64,000 nt of DNA, taken from Micromonospora luteifusca. GTDB lineage: Bacteria; Actinomycetota; Actinomycetes; Mycobacteriales; Micromonosporaceae. Below, piece after piece: positions 8,070 through 18,749 of the stretch; the stretch's first letter is position 1; each line of letters starts with the position of its first letter. Location: NCBI RefSeq assembly GCF_016907275.1, contig NZ_JAFBBP010000001.1:4082001-4146000 (forward strand), in the 5' to 3' direction. A program made the position numbers and the translations under genes. The notes under the pieces were generated by a model. It saw nothing but the letters and a program-made list of their open reading frames with translations. It did not search any database and had not been told where the DNA came from.

Positions 8070-9689
8070 ATGGAGTCCTTCGTGCCACTGGCTGAGCGGA
8101 TCGTCGAGGCGGTGTTGGAGAGCCGGCCCGGGCTCGCCACCTCCGTGGGGGACCACCGTTACGACGACCGACTGCCGGACCTCTCGGCCGGCGCGGTCGC
8201 CGCCGACCGGGCAATGCTCAAGGAGGCCGCCGACGCGCTCTCCGACATCGATCCATATGCTCTGGACCTCGAGGAGCAGGTCGACCACGCGCTGCTCAGC
8301 TCACTGGTGGACCGGGGGCTGTTCGAGTCGACCGAGATGCGGGCCCACGAATGGGACCCGCTGCGGCACAATCCCGGCCCGCTGCTGCACGCCCTCCTCG
8401 CCCGCCCGTTCGCTCCCGCGGACGTCCGGCTGACCAGCCTCGCCGGCCGGCTCGCCGCCGTACCGGATGCTCTCGCCACCGCCCGCGCGACGCTGCGGGA
8501 CATGCCGCGGATCCACGCGGAGACGGCGGTCGGGCAGTTCACCGGCACGGCCGCGCTGATCCGCGACGAGCTGCCGGCGCTGCTCGCCCAGGCGCCGAGC
8601 CAATTCGACCGGGTCGAGCCCGCGGCGACCGCGGCGATCGCCGCGCTGGAGGAGTTCGTCGCCTGGCTGCGGGTCGGCCTGGCCGCCGACGCCAGCCCCG
8701 GCCGTGACCCGCGACTGGGCCGACGCCGCTGGGAGGCCCGCCTCTGGCACACCCTGGACACCGAGCTGGGCGCCGCCGAGATCCAGCGCCGCGCCTGGGC
8801 CAACCTGGACCGGATCACCGCCGAGATCCGCGAGGCGGCCGTCGAGCTGGTCGGTGGTCGGGCCGACGACGCGGCGGTACGCCAGGCGCTGGACCTACTC
8901 GCCGCCGAGCACCCGAACGACGGCACCATCGTCGAGCTGGCCGGGGTGACCCTGGACGAGGCCACCGACTTCGTCCGCGCGCACGACCTGATCACCCTGG
9001 TCGACGACAAGTGCGTGATCCAGGAGATGCCGGAGTTCGCCCGTGGTGTGGCGGTGGCGTACTGCGACTCGCCCGGTCCGCTGGAGACCGCGAACGTGCC
9101 CACCTTCTACTGCATCGCGCCCACCCCCACGGACTGGCCGGCGCACAAGGTCGAGTCTTTCTACCGCGAGTACAACGACCACATGATCCGCAATCTGACG
9201 GTGCACGAGGCGATGCCGGGGCACTTCCTCCAGCTCGCCCACGCTCGCCGCTACGTCGGTGGCACCCGGGTCCGGGCACTGGCCGAGTCCGGCCCGTTCA
9301 TCGAGGGCTGGGCGGTGTACGCGGAGGAGCTGATGGCCGGGCTCGGCTTCGGCGGCCTGCCGGTGCGGTTGCAGCAGCTCAAGATGCAGCTGCGGATGAC
9401 CATCAACGCGCTGCTCGACCAGTTGGTGCACGCCGAGGACCTGTCCGAGGCCGAGGCGATGGCGTTGATGACCGAGCGTGGCTTTCAGGAGGAGGGAGAG
9501 GCGGCCGGCAAGTGGCGCCGGGCGCAGCTCACCTCCACGCAGCTCTCCACCTACTTCGTCGGCTACACCGAGGTCGCCGAGATCGCCGCGGCACGCCCGG
9601 ACGGGGTGTCGATCCGCGACTGGCACGACGCGATGCTCGCCCACGACTGCCCGCCCCCGCGCCACCTGCGCACTCTGCTCGGTCTCTGA
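8070..9689 (+). CDS. DUF885 family metal-dependent hydrolase/peptidase
   Basis: A 539-residue cytoplasmic protein of the DUF885 family, related to zinc carboxypeptidase-like enzymes. The family signature HEAMPGH is at residues 379-385, and a downstream E-GWAVYAEEL motif supplies further probable metal ligands. No signal peptide is seen. Substrate unknown; peptide or amino-acid derivative cleavage is inferred from the motif. The gene converges with a lipoprotein gene across a repeat-rich spacer. It has no Shine-Dalgarno sequence and a -10-like hexamer just upstream, so the message may be leaderless. Confidence 0.88.
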   Translation: MESFVPLAERIVEAVLESRPGLATSVGDHRYDDRLPDLSAGAVAADRAMLKEAADALSDIDPYALDLEEQVDHALLSSLVDRGLFESTEMRAHEWDPLRHNPGPLLHALLARPFAPADVRLTSLAGRLAAVPDALATARATLRDMPRIHAETAVGQFTGTAALIRDELPALLAQAPSQFDRVEPAATAAIAALEEFVAWLRVGLAADASPGRDPRLGRRRWEARLWHTLDTELGAAEIQRRAWANLDRITAEIREAAVELVGGRADDAAVRQALDLLAAEHPNDGTIVELAGVTLDEATDFVRAHDLITLVDDKCVIQEMPEFARGVAVAYCDSPGPLETANVPTFYCIAPTPTDWPAHKVESFYREYNDHMIRNLTVHEAMPGHFLQLAHARRYVGGTRVRALAESGPFIEGWAVYAEELMAGLGFGGLPVRLQQLKMQLRMTINALLDQLVHAEDLSEAEAMALMTERGFQEEGEAAGKWRRAQLTSTQLSTYFVGYTEVAEIAAARPDGVSIRDWHDAMLAHDCPPPRHLRTLLGL

Positions 9690-9707
9690 GGACGCCCGAC
9701 CGCCGCT

Positions 9708-9783
9708 CCCCGCGCAGGATCCACACCCCCGCGCAAGGTCCACACCCCCGCGCAAGGTCCGCGTCCCCGCGCAAGATCCGCAC
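9708..9783. repeat. Four tandem 19-bp repeats
   Basis: GCGCAAGGTCCACACCCCC-type units start at 9712, 9731, 9750 and 9769, an exact 19-bp period with 1-4 substitutions. The array sits just past the DUF885 stop. There is no spacer structure, so it is not a CRISPR. Confidence 0.85.
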
Positions 9784-9792
9784 AACGTCGCC

Positions 9793-9830
9793 GATGTTGC
9801 TGTTTCCACCGCGCCGGAAGCAGCAACATC
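9793..9830. terminator. 15-bp stem dyad at convergent junction
   Basis: GATGTTGCTGTTTCC (9793-9807) pairs with GGAAGCAGCAACATC (9816-9830) with one G-U pair and an 8-nt loop. An outer CAAGATC (9772-9778)/GATCTTG (9845-9851) pair could extend the structure. Probable bidirectional terminator between DUF885 and the lipoprotein gene. Confidence 0.6.
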
Positions 9831-9846
9831 CCCGAACTTGCGTTGA

Positions 9847-12168
<2,322 letters not shown>

Positions 12169-12191
12169 AGCCTCGGGGGAGGGGTGTGACG

Positions 12192-12833
12192 ATGCAGCAG
12201 CGCCGCACACCGGGTGGTCAGCGTCCTGCCCGCCGGCCGGGTCAGTCCGGCCGGCCGGGTGGTGGCCGGGTCACCCGGGGATCGGTCCGCGAGGCCGGCG
12301 TACGCGCCGAGCCGCGTGGTGCCGCCGGTCGGGCGCCGGGCGCGGCCCGGGGCGCCGAGGGCGTTCGCTCCGCGAATCGTCCTGCCGCCGCTCGGCGTAC
12401 TGCCGCCGGTGGTGCGGTCAAGCGGCTCGCCGCACCCCACCCACGTCGCTTCACCGGTCGGGCCACCGTGCTGTTCGCGGTCCTGATCGCGCTCGCGCTG
12501 GCCTACACGTACCCGGTCCGGGTCTACCTCGACCAGCAGGCCGACATCGAGCGGATGGAAGCGGCCCAGGCGGTGCAGGAGGCGGAGATCGCCAAGCTCG
12601 CCGCCGAGGCCGCCAACTGGAACGACCCGGCGTACATCACGACGCAGGCTCGCGAGCGGTTCTTCATGGGCCGCCCGGGCGAGAAGATGATGGTGGTGCT
12701 GCACGATCCGGAGGGCGCTGCCCGGGACGCCGGGAAGTCGGCCGGTTCGGGCACGCCGGCCGGACCGGTCACCTGGTACGACACGCTCTGGTCGAGCGTG
12801 CGGGCGGCGGACAGCCAGCAGCCGGGCAAGTGA
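12192..12833 (+). CDS. FtsB/DivIC-type septum formation initiator
   Basis: A 213-residue bitopic membrane protein of the divisome. The long basic, Arg/Pro/Gly-rich cytoplasmic N-terminus (about 85 residues) is followed by one transmembrane segment (about residues 92-110, VLFAVLIALALAYTYPV), then a coiled coil (IERMEAAQAVQEAEIAKLAAEA) and the conserved WNDPAYITTQARERF motif of the FtsB/DivIC family. It partners FtsL and FtsQ in septal peptidoglycan activation. ATG 12192 lies behind GGGGGAGGGG; GTG 12186 is a nearby alternative. The order eno-ftsB-DUF501-ppx is the mycobacterial one. Confidence 0.92.
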   Translation: MQQRRTPGGQRPARRPGQSGRPGGGRVTRGSVREAGVRAEPRGAAGRAPGAARGAEGVRSANRPAAARRTAAGGAVKRLAAPHPRRFTGRATVLFAVLIALALAYTYPVRVYLDQQADIERMEAAQAVQEAEIAKLAAEAANWNDPAYITTQARERFFMGRPGEKMMVVLHDPEGAARDAGKSAGSGTPAGPVTWYDTLWSSVRAADSQQPGK

Positions 12834-12858
12834 TCCACCGATCAGCACACCAGGAGAG

Positions 12859-13425
12859 ATGGGCACCGTGACTGTCGTACCACCGTCGGAGCCGGCGGCG
12901 GCTTCCGTACCCCTGCCGCAGCGTGAGCCGGCGACCGAGGCCGACCTGGCCGCGGTGGCCGCGCAGCTCGGCCGGACGCCCCGCGGCACCCGGGCGGTGG
13001 CCCACCGTTGCCCGTGCGGCCTCCCGGACGCGGTGGAGACGACTCCCCGCCTCTCCGACGGCACCCCGTTCCCCACGCTCTACTACCTGACCTGCCCCCG
13101 GGCCACCGCGGCGTGCAGCCGGTTGGAGTCGGCGGGGCTGATGAAGGAGATGGCGGACCGGCTGACGACGGATCCCGAGTTGGCCGCCCACTACCGTGCC
13201 GCGCACGAGGACTACCTCGCCCGTCGGGAGGCGATCGGTGAGGTGCCGGAGATCGCTGGCATCTCGGCGGGCGGGATGCCGGGCCGGGTGAAGTGCCTGC
13301 ACGTGCACCTGGGGCACGCGCTGGGCGCCGGCCCCGGGGTGAACCCGTTCGGTGACGAGACGTTGGCGCTGGTCGAGCCCTGGTGGACGGCCGGCCCGTG
13401 CGTGGACGTGCCGGCGGGCGAATGA
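12859..13425 (+). CDS. DUF501 family protein
   Basis: A 188-residue protein of the actinobacterial DUF501 family, function unknown. The core VAHRCPCGLPDAVETTPRL...FPTLYYLTCPRA has conserved Cys and His that could bind metal or a cofactor, and a second conserved part is GRVKCLHVHLGHAL. ATG 12859 is only 2 nt from AGGAG (12852-12856), so GTG 12868, in frame at 11 nt, could be the true start. Its stop overlaps the next gene (ATGA), implying coupling. Confidence 0.88.
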   Translation: MGTVTVVPPSEPAAASVPLPQREPATEADLAAVAAQLGRTPRGTRAVAHRCPCGLPDAVETTPRLSDGTPFPTLYYLTCPRATAACSRLESAGLMKEMADRLTTDPELAAHYRAAHEDYLARREAIGEVPEIAGISAGGMPGRVKCLHVHLGHALGAGPGVNPFGDETLALVEPWWTAGPCVDVPAGE

Positions 13426-13958
13426 GCGCGCAGGCCGGGTCGTCGGCACCCGAGAGTCAGATCCTGGTGCGGCGGGCCCGCACCGGGGATGTGCGCGGCA
13501 TCCGGCGGCTGATCGACACGTACGCCGACGACCGGCGGCTGCTGAGCAAGGCCACCGTCACCCTCTACGAGCAGGTGCCGGAGTTCCGGGTGGCGGTCCG
13601 CCCCTCCGACGGCACGGTGGTGGGCTGCGGCGCGCTGCACGTGATGTGGGAGGACCTGGCCGAGATCCGTACGGTCGCGGTGGATCCGTCCTGTCGGGGC
13701 CGGCGGATCGGGCATCGGCTGGTGGGCGAGCTGATCGACGCGGCCCGCGAGTTGGGCGTGGCACGGATCTTCGTGCTCACCTTCGAGACGCAGTTCTTCG
13801 GCGCGTTCGGTTTTCAGGAGATCGACGGCGCGCCGGTGCCGCAACCGGTGTACGAGCAGCTGCTGCGCTCGTATGACGAGGGTGTCGCGGAGTTTCTGGA
13901 TCTGGAGCGGGTCAAGCCGAACACACTGGGCAACGTCCGGATGCTGCTGCGGCTGTAA
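13422..13958 (+). CDS. argA: Amino-acid N-acetyltransferase (N-acetylglutamate synthase, GNAT type)
   Basis: A 178-residue stand-alone GNAT enzyme that matches the actinobacterial short NAGS (mycobacterial Rv2747 type), transferring acetyl from acetyl-CoA to glutamate at the head of arginine synthesis. Visible features are GALHVMWEDLAEIRTVAVDP, the acetyl-CoA loop RGRRIGH, the VLTFETQFFGAFGF segment and the family-specific tail LERVKPNTLGN. It lacks the kinase-like domain of E. coli ArgA, as expected. ATG 13422 overlaps the DUF501 stop by 4 nt. Its place between DUF501 and ppx is not the mycobacterial arrangement. Confidence 0.88.
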   Translation: MSAQAGSSAPESQILVRRARTGDVRGIRRLIDTYADDRRLLSKATVTLYEQVPEFRVAVRPSDGTVVGCGALHVMWEDLAEIRTVAVDPSCRGRRIGHRLVGELIDAARELGVARIFVLTFETQFFGAFGFQEIDGAPVPQPVYEQLLRSYDEGVAEFLDLERVKPNTLGNVRMLLRL

Positions 13959-14004
13959 GCGGTTGCCGCCCGACCAAGCCGCTGGGTGGCCGTTCGTCCT
14001 GCCG

Positions 14005-14010
14005 TAAGGT
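14005..14010 (+). promoter_or_regulatory. -10 hexamer TAAGGT, probable leaderless start of ppx
   Basis: TAAGGT lies 7 nt before GTG 14018, with no purine-rich ribosome-binding site between. Confidence 0.45.
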
Positions 14011-14017
14011 TGCTGCC

Positions 14018-14959
14018 GTGACGACGCGTGTGGCGGCCATCGACTGCGGGACCAACTCGATCCGACTGCTGGTCGCCGACCTGCCCGAGGAGTCGGCCGG
14101 GTCGCAGGCGCCGCTGGTCGACCTGACCCGACGGATGGAGATCGTCCGGTTGGGGCAGGGGGTGGATCGCACCGGCCGGCTGGCACCGGAGGCGATCGAA
14201 CGGACCCGGGTGGCGCTGGCGTCGTACGCCGCCGACATCGAGAAGTTGGGCGCCGAGCGGGTGCGGATGTGCGCCACCTCGGCCTCGCGGGACGCCGCAA
14301 ACGCCGCCGACTTCACCGAGATGGTGCAGCGTACCCTCGGTGTCGCGCCCGAGGTGGTCACGGGCGACGAGGAGGCCCGGTTGTCGTTCACCGGCGCCGT
14401 GCGCGGGCTGCCGGCCGACGCGAAGGAGCCGTTCCTGGTCGTCGACATCGGCGGCGGTTCCACCGAGTTCGTGGTCGGTGACCGGGCCGGTGGGGTGCGC
14501 GCGGCAGTCTCGGTGGACATCGGCTGTGTCCGGATGACCGAGCGGCACCTGCCCGGCGACCCGCCGACGCCCGAGCAGGTCGCGGCGGCGCAGGCCGACA
14601 TCGCGGCCGCCGTCGACCGTGCGCTCGCCGTGGTGCCCGGCCGCGAGGCGGCCACCCTGGTCGGCCTCGCCGGGTCGGTCACCACCGTGGTCGCTCTCGC
14701 TGAGGGCCTGCGGGAGTACGACCCGGAGCGCATCCACCACGCCCGGGTGTCGTACGAGGCGGTCGCCCAGGTGACCGCGGACCTCCTGGGTCAGACCCGT
14801 GAGCTGCGGTTGGTGAACCCGGTGATGCACCCGGGCCGGGCCGACGTGATTGGCGCGGGCGCGCTGGTGCTCCGGGTGATCATGGAGCGAGCGGGGATGC
14901 CGTCGGTGGTCGCCTCGGAGCACGACATTCTCGACGGCATCGCCTGGAGCCTTTCGTAG
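14018..14959 (+). CDS. ppx: Ppx/GppA family exopolyphosphatase
   Basis: A 313-residue single-domain member of the Ppx/GppA phosphatase family (ASKHA fold), hydrolysing polyphosphate or pppGpp. The phosphate-1 loop DCGTNSIRLLVAD is at residues 9-21 and the phosphate-2 motif DIGGGSTEFVVG starts at residue 143. The C-terminal HD-like extension of E. coli Ppx is absent, as in mycobacterial short forms. The start is GTG 14018. It closes the conserved eno-ftsB-DUF501-ppx cluster. Confidence 0.93.
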   Translation: MTTRVAAIDCGTNSIRLLVADLPEESAGSQAPLVDLTRRMEIVRLGQGVDRTGRLAPEAIERTRVALASYAADIEKLGAERVRMCATSASRDAANAADFTEMVQRTLGVAPEVVTGDEEARLSFTGAVRGLPADAKEPFLVVDIGGGSTEFVVGDRAGGVRAAVSVDIGCVRMTERHLPGDPPTPEQVAAAQADIAAAVDRALAVVPGREAATLVGLAGSVTTVVALAEGLREYDPERIHHARVSYEAVAQVTADLLGQTRELRLVNPVMHPGRADVIGAGALVLRVIMERAGMPSVVASEHDILDGIAWSLS

Positions 14960-15040
14960 ACCCCGTCTCCGTTGGTGTCGTTCGCCGAGCTCGTGTCAAT
15001 CATCAGCGTGTCGGGGCGAAGCGCTGGCGGTAGTGTGGAT

Positions 15041-15056
15041 TGCACAGTAGTGTGCA
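15041..15056. promoter_or_regulatory. 16-bp dyad, probable PadR operator
   Basis: TGCACA-N4-TGTGCA, a perfect inverted repeat, ends 4 nt before the padR start codon. It overlaps a candidate -10 (TAGTGT, 15048-15053). A direct repeat TAGTGTG occurs at 15031 and 15048. Autoregulation by PadR is the obvious inference. Confidence 0.6.
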
Positions 15057-15060
15057 TCGC

Positions 15061-15393
15061 GTGGACACCACACAGTTACTGAAGGGCGTGCTCGATCTGG
15101 CCGTCCTGGCCGTGCTCCGGGAGGAGGACGGCTACGGTTACGACATCCTGCGCCGGTTGCGCGAGGCCGGCCTGGAGGAGGTCGGCGACGCCTCGGTCTA
15201 CGGGACGCTGCGCCGCCTCTTCGCCGCCGGCCTGCTCACCACGTACGTCGTGCCGAGCGAATCCGGGCCGCACCGCAAGTACTACTCACTCAACGCCGCG
15301 GGGCGTGACCAGCTGACCCGCTCCGGCAAGCTCTGGCGCTCGTTCGCCACCACCATGGACAGTCTGCTCGACGATCGGGGGATGGCGGCATGA
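15061..15393 (+). CDS. PadR family transcriptional regulator
   Basis: A 110-residue winged-helix regulator. The PadR signature is clear: LLKGVLDLAVLAVL, GYGYDILRRL, SVYGTLRRLFAAGLL and KYYSLNAAGR. Members of this subfamily pair with a HAAS-domain membrane protein, as here, and repress their own operon. I prefer GTG 15061 over the upstream in-frame TTG 15040 and GTG 15052, because the family start is MDTTQLLKG and a dyad occupies the upstream DNA. Codon 6 is TTA (15076-15078), so translation needs the rare tRNA-Leu(UAA). The stop overlaps the next start (ATGA). Confidence 0.9.
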   Translation: MDTTQLLKGVLDLAVLAVLREEDGYGYDILRRLREAGLEEVGDASVYGTLRRLFAAGLLTTYVVPSESGPHRKYYSLNAAGRDQLTRSGKLWRSFATTMDSLLDDRGMAA

Positions 15394-16412
15394 CCGTCAC
15401 GGAGCAGGAGATCACCGACTATGTGGCACGGGTGCGAGCAGCTCTGGCCGACCTGCCGCCCACACAGCGCGACGAGCTGATCGAAGATCTTGGCGACCAC
15501 CTCACCGAGGTCGCCGCCGAGGCGGAGGGCACCCTCGTCGAGCGGTTGGGCGAGCCCGAGACGTACGCCGCTGAGCTGCGTGCCGCAGCCGGCGCCGCCC
15601 CGGGTGGTGGGCGCAACCTCGACCAGCGGGTCGCGACCGCGGTGGTCCGGGTCCGCACCCGGCTGCGCGCGCTCGACATCCGGCTCGGCCCACCCCTGGG
15701 GTACGCGACGGCCAGCGACTTCCTCCGGTTGCTGCGCCCCGGCTGGTGGGTGGTGCGCGGCTACCTGGCGGCGATGCTGGTCACGGTGATCAGCACCGGC
15801 GGCAGTTTCGGGCTGCTGCCGAGGTTCGGTGGCGAATTGCTCGCCGGCCTGATCATGTTGGTCGGCTTCGTGCTCGCCTCCATCTGGATCGGCCGCGGTT
15901 CCGCCCGGCTGACCCGCTGGCCGCGCTCGGCGGTGCAGGTCGGCAGCGCGGTGCTGGTGGTCTTCGCGTTCGCCGCTCTGATGCAGGCCGAGGACCGGAT
16001 GCGCTACGGCGACTACGGCTACGACCAGACCTCGGTCGACAGTCCGTACGACCGGATCCGGGACGTCTTCGTCTACGACAGTGAGGGCCGGCTGGTGGAG
16101 AACGCCCGGCTCTTCGACCAGAACGGCGATCCGATCCGACTGGGCTACCCGGACTGCTCGCACGACGCCTATGGCAATGCCAAGACGATGTTGCGGCCGT
16201 ACCCGTACTGCCCGGAGCAGGCCCCCTTCGCGCCCCGCGCCCCCTTCGCGCCCGTCCCCTCCGAACCACCCACCACCGTGCCGGGCGCGACCAGCACTCC
16301 GGACCCGACCACCACGCCGATCCCGACCGGGACGGCCACCGGCCAGCCCACGGCGGGCCCGACCGGGACCGGCGCACCGAGCGCCGCGCCGAGCCCCAGC
16401 GCGACGAGCTGA
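15390..16412 (+). CDS. HAAS domain membrane protein
   Basis: A 340-residue membrane protein. The N-terminal 75 residues (VRAALADLPPTQRDELIEDLGDHLTEV) are the HAAS signalling helix bundle typical of PadR partners. Transmembrane segments lie at about residues 128-145, 150-168 and 183-200. The C-terminal 70 residues are a Pro/Thr/Ala/Gly-rich flexible tail. It overlaps padR by 4 nt, so the pair is one operon; the membrane protein probably transmits a signal that releases the regulator. The signal is unknown. Confidence 0.85.
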   Translation: MTVTEQEITDYVARVRAALADLPPTQRDELIEDLGDHLTEVAAEAEGTLVERLGEPETYAAELRAAAGAAPGGGRNLDQRVATAVVRVRTRLRALDIRLGPPLGYATASDFLRLLRPGWWVVRGYLAAMLVTVISTGGSFGLLPRFGGELLAGLIMLVGFVLASIWIGRGSARLTRWPRSAVQVGSAVLVVFAFAALMQAEDRMRYGDYGYDQTSVDSPYDRIRDVFVYDSEGRLVENARLFDQNGDPIRLGYPDCSHDAYGNAKTMLRPYPYCPEQAPFAPRAPFAPVPSEPPTTVPGATSTPDPTTTPIPTGTATGQPTAGPTGTGAPSAAPSPSATS

Positions 16413-16542
16413 GTCCCGATGTGAACTGGATCATGCGGATGAAGCTGGGAAATAGCTGAACGGACGAGGCGAGCGGGACGGCACCGGAAATCAATGATCG
16501 TTACGGTGTCGTCTGCTCATCAACCCCTCGGAAGGAACCCCC

Positions 16543-17112
16543 GTGTCAGAGCAGGTCGCACCGCCCCCCGTGTCCGACGCCGCAACCCCTGAGCCGGCCG
16601 TCGACACGCCGCAAGCGGCCGCGCCGCAGCAGGCCGAGCCACAGTCGGCCGCCGAGACGCCGCAGGCGGTCGAGACGCCGCAGGCGGTCGAGACGCCGCA
16701 GGCGGTCGAGCCGAAGGCGGAGAAGTCCGGTGCAAAGAAGGCCCTCGGCATCGTCGGTGCGATCCTCGCCGTCGTCGTCATCGCCGGCCTCAAGTTCGGT
16801 GTCGCCTCGGCGATCGGCAACTACTTCAACAAGGACGAGACCGCTGCCGCCAAGGCGGGCGACTGCATCGCCGAGCTGCCGGAGGTCACGGGCACCGAGC
16901 AGGAGACGGTCGATGGCGCCAAGGTAGTCGATTGCACCTCCACCGACGCGGCGTACAGCGTGGTCGGTCGGGTGAACGACCAGAACGAGGCCCAGGCCAA
17001 CGCCGACACCACCTGTGAACAGTTCTTCAAGGAAGGCGAGCAGGGGTACATCTACTCCAGCATCGAGCCGGGCAAGACGGGCTATGTGCTCTGCCTGACC
17101 AAGAAGGCCTGA
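16543..17112 (+). CDS. LppU/SCO3897-like membrane-anchored protein
   Basis: A 189-residue protein with an acidic Pro/Ala/Gln-rich N-terminus (with three ETPQAV repeats), one transmembrane segment (about residues 68-90) and a small extracytoplasmic domain. That domain has paired Cys (AGDCIAEL, VVDCTST, TTCEQFF, YVLCLTKK) in the pattern of the LppU/SCO3897 family. Orientation is N-in, C-out by the positive-inside rule. The start GTG 16543 follows GGAAGGA. Function unknown. It stands alone. Confidence 0.78.
   Translation: MSEQVAPPPVSDAATPEPAVDTPQAAAPQQAEPQSAAETPQAVETPQAVETPQAVEPKAEKSGAKKALGIVGAILAVVVIAGLKFGVASAIGNYFNKDETAAAKAGDCIAELPEVTGTEQETVDGAKVVDCTSTDAAYSVVGRVNDQNEAQANADTTCEQFFKEGEQGYIYSSIEPGKTGYVLCLTKKA
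16654..16707. repeat. Three exact 18-bp in-frame repeats
   Basis: GAGACGCCGCAGGCGGTC occurs three times back to back and encodes ETPQAV x3 in the cytoplasmic tail of the LppU-like protein. Confidence 0.9.
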
Positions 17113-17310
17113 CCGGAGCGGTAGATCGGCATCGGCGGCGGCGGGGACCTACCCCGCCGCCGTCGGCGTACCCGGAGTCACCGGCCGGCGAACAGGAGGT
17201 GAATGCCACTGTTCCGGTGTCTTCCCGGCGGCGGCGCGGCATGGCAGGCTACCGGCACTAGGACCACTGGGCGACCAGCCAACGATGACTGACCGCTAGG
17301 AGGACGGCCC

Positions 17311-17997
17311 ATGGGCGAGATGGTGAGCTACCGCAGCAACGGCGGCACGAGCGAGGGGTATCTCGCGATACCCGCCAGCGGCATGGCCAGCCCCGCGGTC
17401 ATCGTCATCCAGGAATGGTGGGGCCTGGTCCCGCACATCCGGTCGGTGGCGGACCGCTTCGCCGAGGCCGGCTTTGTCGCCCTCGCCCCGGACTTCTACC
17501 ACGGTGAGACGACCAGCGAGCCGGACGAGGCACAGCGGTTGCTGATGGCGATGCGGATGGACGACGCGGCGAAGGACATCGCCGGCGCCGCCGACTATCT
17601 CGCGGGGCGGCCGGAGGTCACCGGCAAGGTCGGTGCCGTTGGCTTCTGCGCCGGCGGCAGCCTTGCCCTCTGGTCGGCCACCATCTCCGAGCGGATCGTC
17701 GCCACCGCCGGCTTCTATCCCGTGCTGCCCTGGGAGTCGATGCGCCCCGACTGGGTCGACTACGCCGGCAAGGCCGCGGTCATCCACTGCTCGGAAGAGG
17801 ACGGCACCTCGGCCGACGAGGGCATCCAGACCGCCCGTCGGGCCATCGAGGAGGCCGGCGGCGACTGCCACCTCTACGACTACCCGGGCACCTCGCACGC
17901 CTTCTTCAACGACGACCGGCCGGAGGCGTTCGACCAGCGTGCCGCCGCCAGCGCCTGGGCCCGCACCCTCGAACTCTTCCGGGCCAAGCTTGGCTGA
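17311..17997 (+). CDS. Dienelactone hydrolase family protein
   Basis: A 228-residue alpha/beta hydrolase of the dienelactone hydrolase (carboxymethylenebutenolidase) family. The triad is visible: Cys 113 in GFCAGG, Asp 164 in CSEEDGT and His 196 in GTSHAFF. The conserved QEWWGL supplies the Glu that activates the Cys. Cytoplasmic. The natural substrate cannot be told from sequence; related proteins cleave cyclic esters or lactones. ATG 17311 follows AGGAGG. Its stop overlaps the next gene by 8 nt. Confidence 0.88.
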   Translation: MGEMVSYRSNGGTSEGYLAIPASGMASPAVIVIQEWWGLVPHIRSVADRFAEAGFVALAPDFYHGETTSEPDEAQRLLMAMRMDDAAKDIAGAADYLAGRPEVTGKVGAVGFCAGGSLALWSATISERIVATAGFYPVLPWESMRPDWVDYAGKAAVIHCSEEDGTSADEGIQTARRAIEEAGGDCHLYDYPGTSHAFFNDDRPEAFDQRAAASAWARTLELFRAKLG

Positions 17998-18730
17998 GTC
18001 GCGTACCCCCGAGCAGGTGGTCGCCCGCGCAGCGCGGGCGACCGACCTCGCTCGCCTCGACGCGGCGGTGAGCGACTGTTTCGCCTGCCCCCGGTTGGTC
18101 CGGTGGCGGGAGGAGGTCGCCCGCACCCGCCGGGCCGCATTCCGCGACCAGGAATACTGGGGCCGGCCGGTGCCCGGCTTCGGCACCGCTGACCCGCGGA
18201 TCGCGATCCTCGGGCTGGCGCCCGCCGCGCACGGCGGCAACCGCACCGGCCGGATCTTCACCGGCGACCGGTCGGGTGACGTGCTCTTCGCCGCGCTGCA
18301 CCGGGCCGGGCTGGCCAACCAACCGACCAGCGTCGCCGCCGACGACGGGCTCGCCCTGCGGGACCTGCGGATCTTCTCGGCCGTCCGGTGTGCGCCTCCG
18401 GACAACAAGCCGACCCCGGAGGAACGGGACACCTGCGCACCCTGGCTGCACCGCGAGGTCACGCTGATCCGGCCCACCCTGCGCGTCGTGGTCGCGCTGG
18501 GCGCATTCGCCTGGGCAGCGTGGTGGCCGGTCCTACGTCAGGTGTACGGGCAGCGCCCGCCCAGCCCGCGACCGGCGTTCGGTCATGGGGCACACTGGTC
18601 CGGCGCGGACGCTCCGGACGTGTTGGGCTGCTACCACGTCAGCCAACAGAACACCTTCACCGGGCGGCTGACACCAGAGATGCTGGACGACGTCTTCGGC
18701 CAGGCCAAACAGCTGGCCGAAGTGGACTGA
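17990..18730 (+). CDS. Family 5 uracil-DNA glycosylase (UdgB type)
   Basis: About 246 residues, removing uracil or hypoxanthine from DNA. Family-5 signatures are intact: Cys pairs for a 4Fe-4S cluster ([24 protein letters not shown]), motif [21 protein letters not shown], and motif [17 protein letters not shown]. Motif A lacks the catalytic polar residue of families 1-4, normal for UdgB. The likely start is TTG 17990 (AESRTPEQ...), overlapping the hydrolase stop; GTG 18017 is an alternative. The overlap suggests co-expression, although no functional link is obvious. Confidence 0.87.
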   Translation: MAESRTPEQVVARAARATDLARLDAAVSDCFACPRLVRWREEVARTRRAAFRDQEYWGRPVPGFGTADPRIAILGLAPAAHGGNRTGRIFTGDRSGDVLFAALHRAGLANQPTSVAADDGLALRDLRIFSAVRCAPPDNKPTPEERDTCAPWLHREVTLIRPTLRVVVALGAFAWAAWWPVLRQVYGQRPPSPRPAFGHGAHWSGADAPDVLGCYHVSQQNTFTGRLTPEMLDDVFGQAKQLAEVD

Positions 18731-18749
18731 GACGCGTGGGGCGGTGGCG

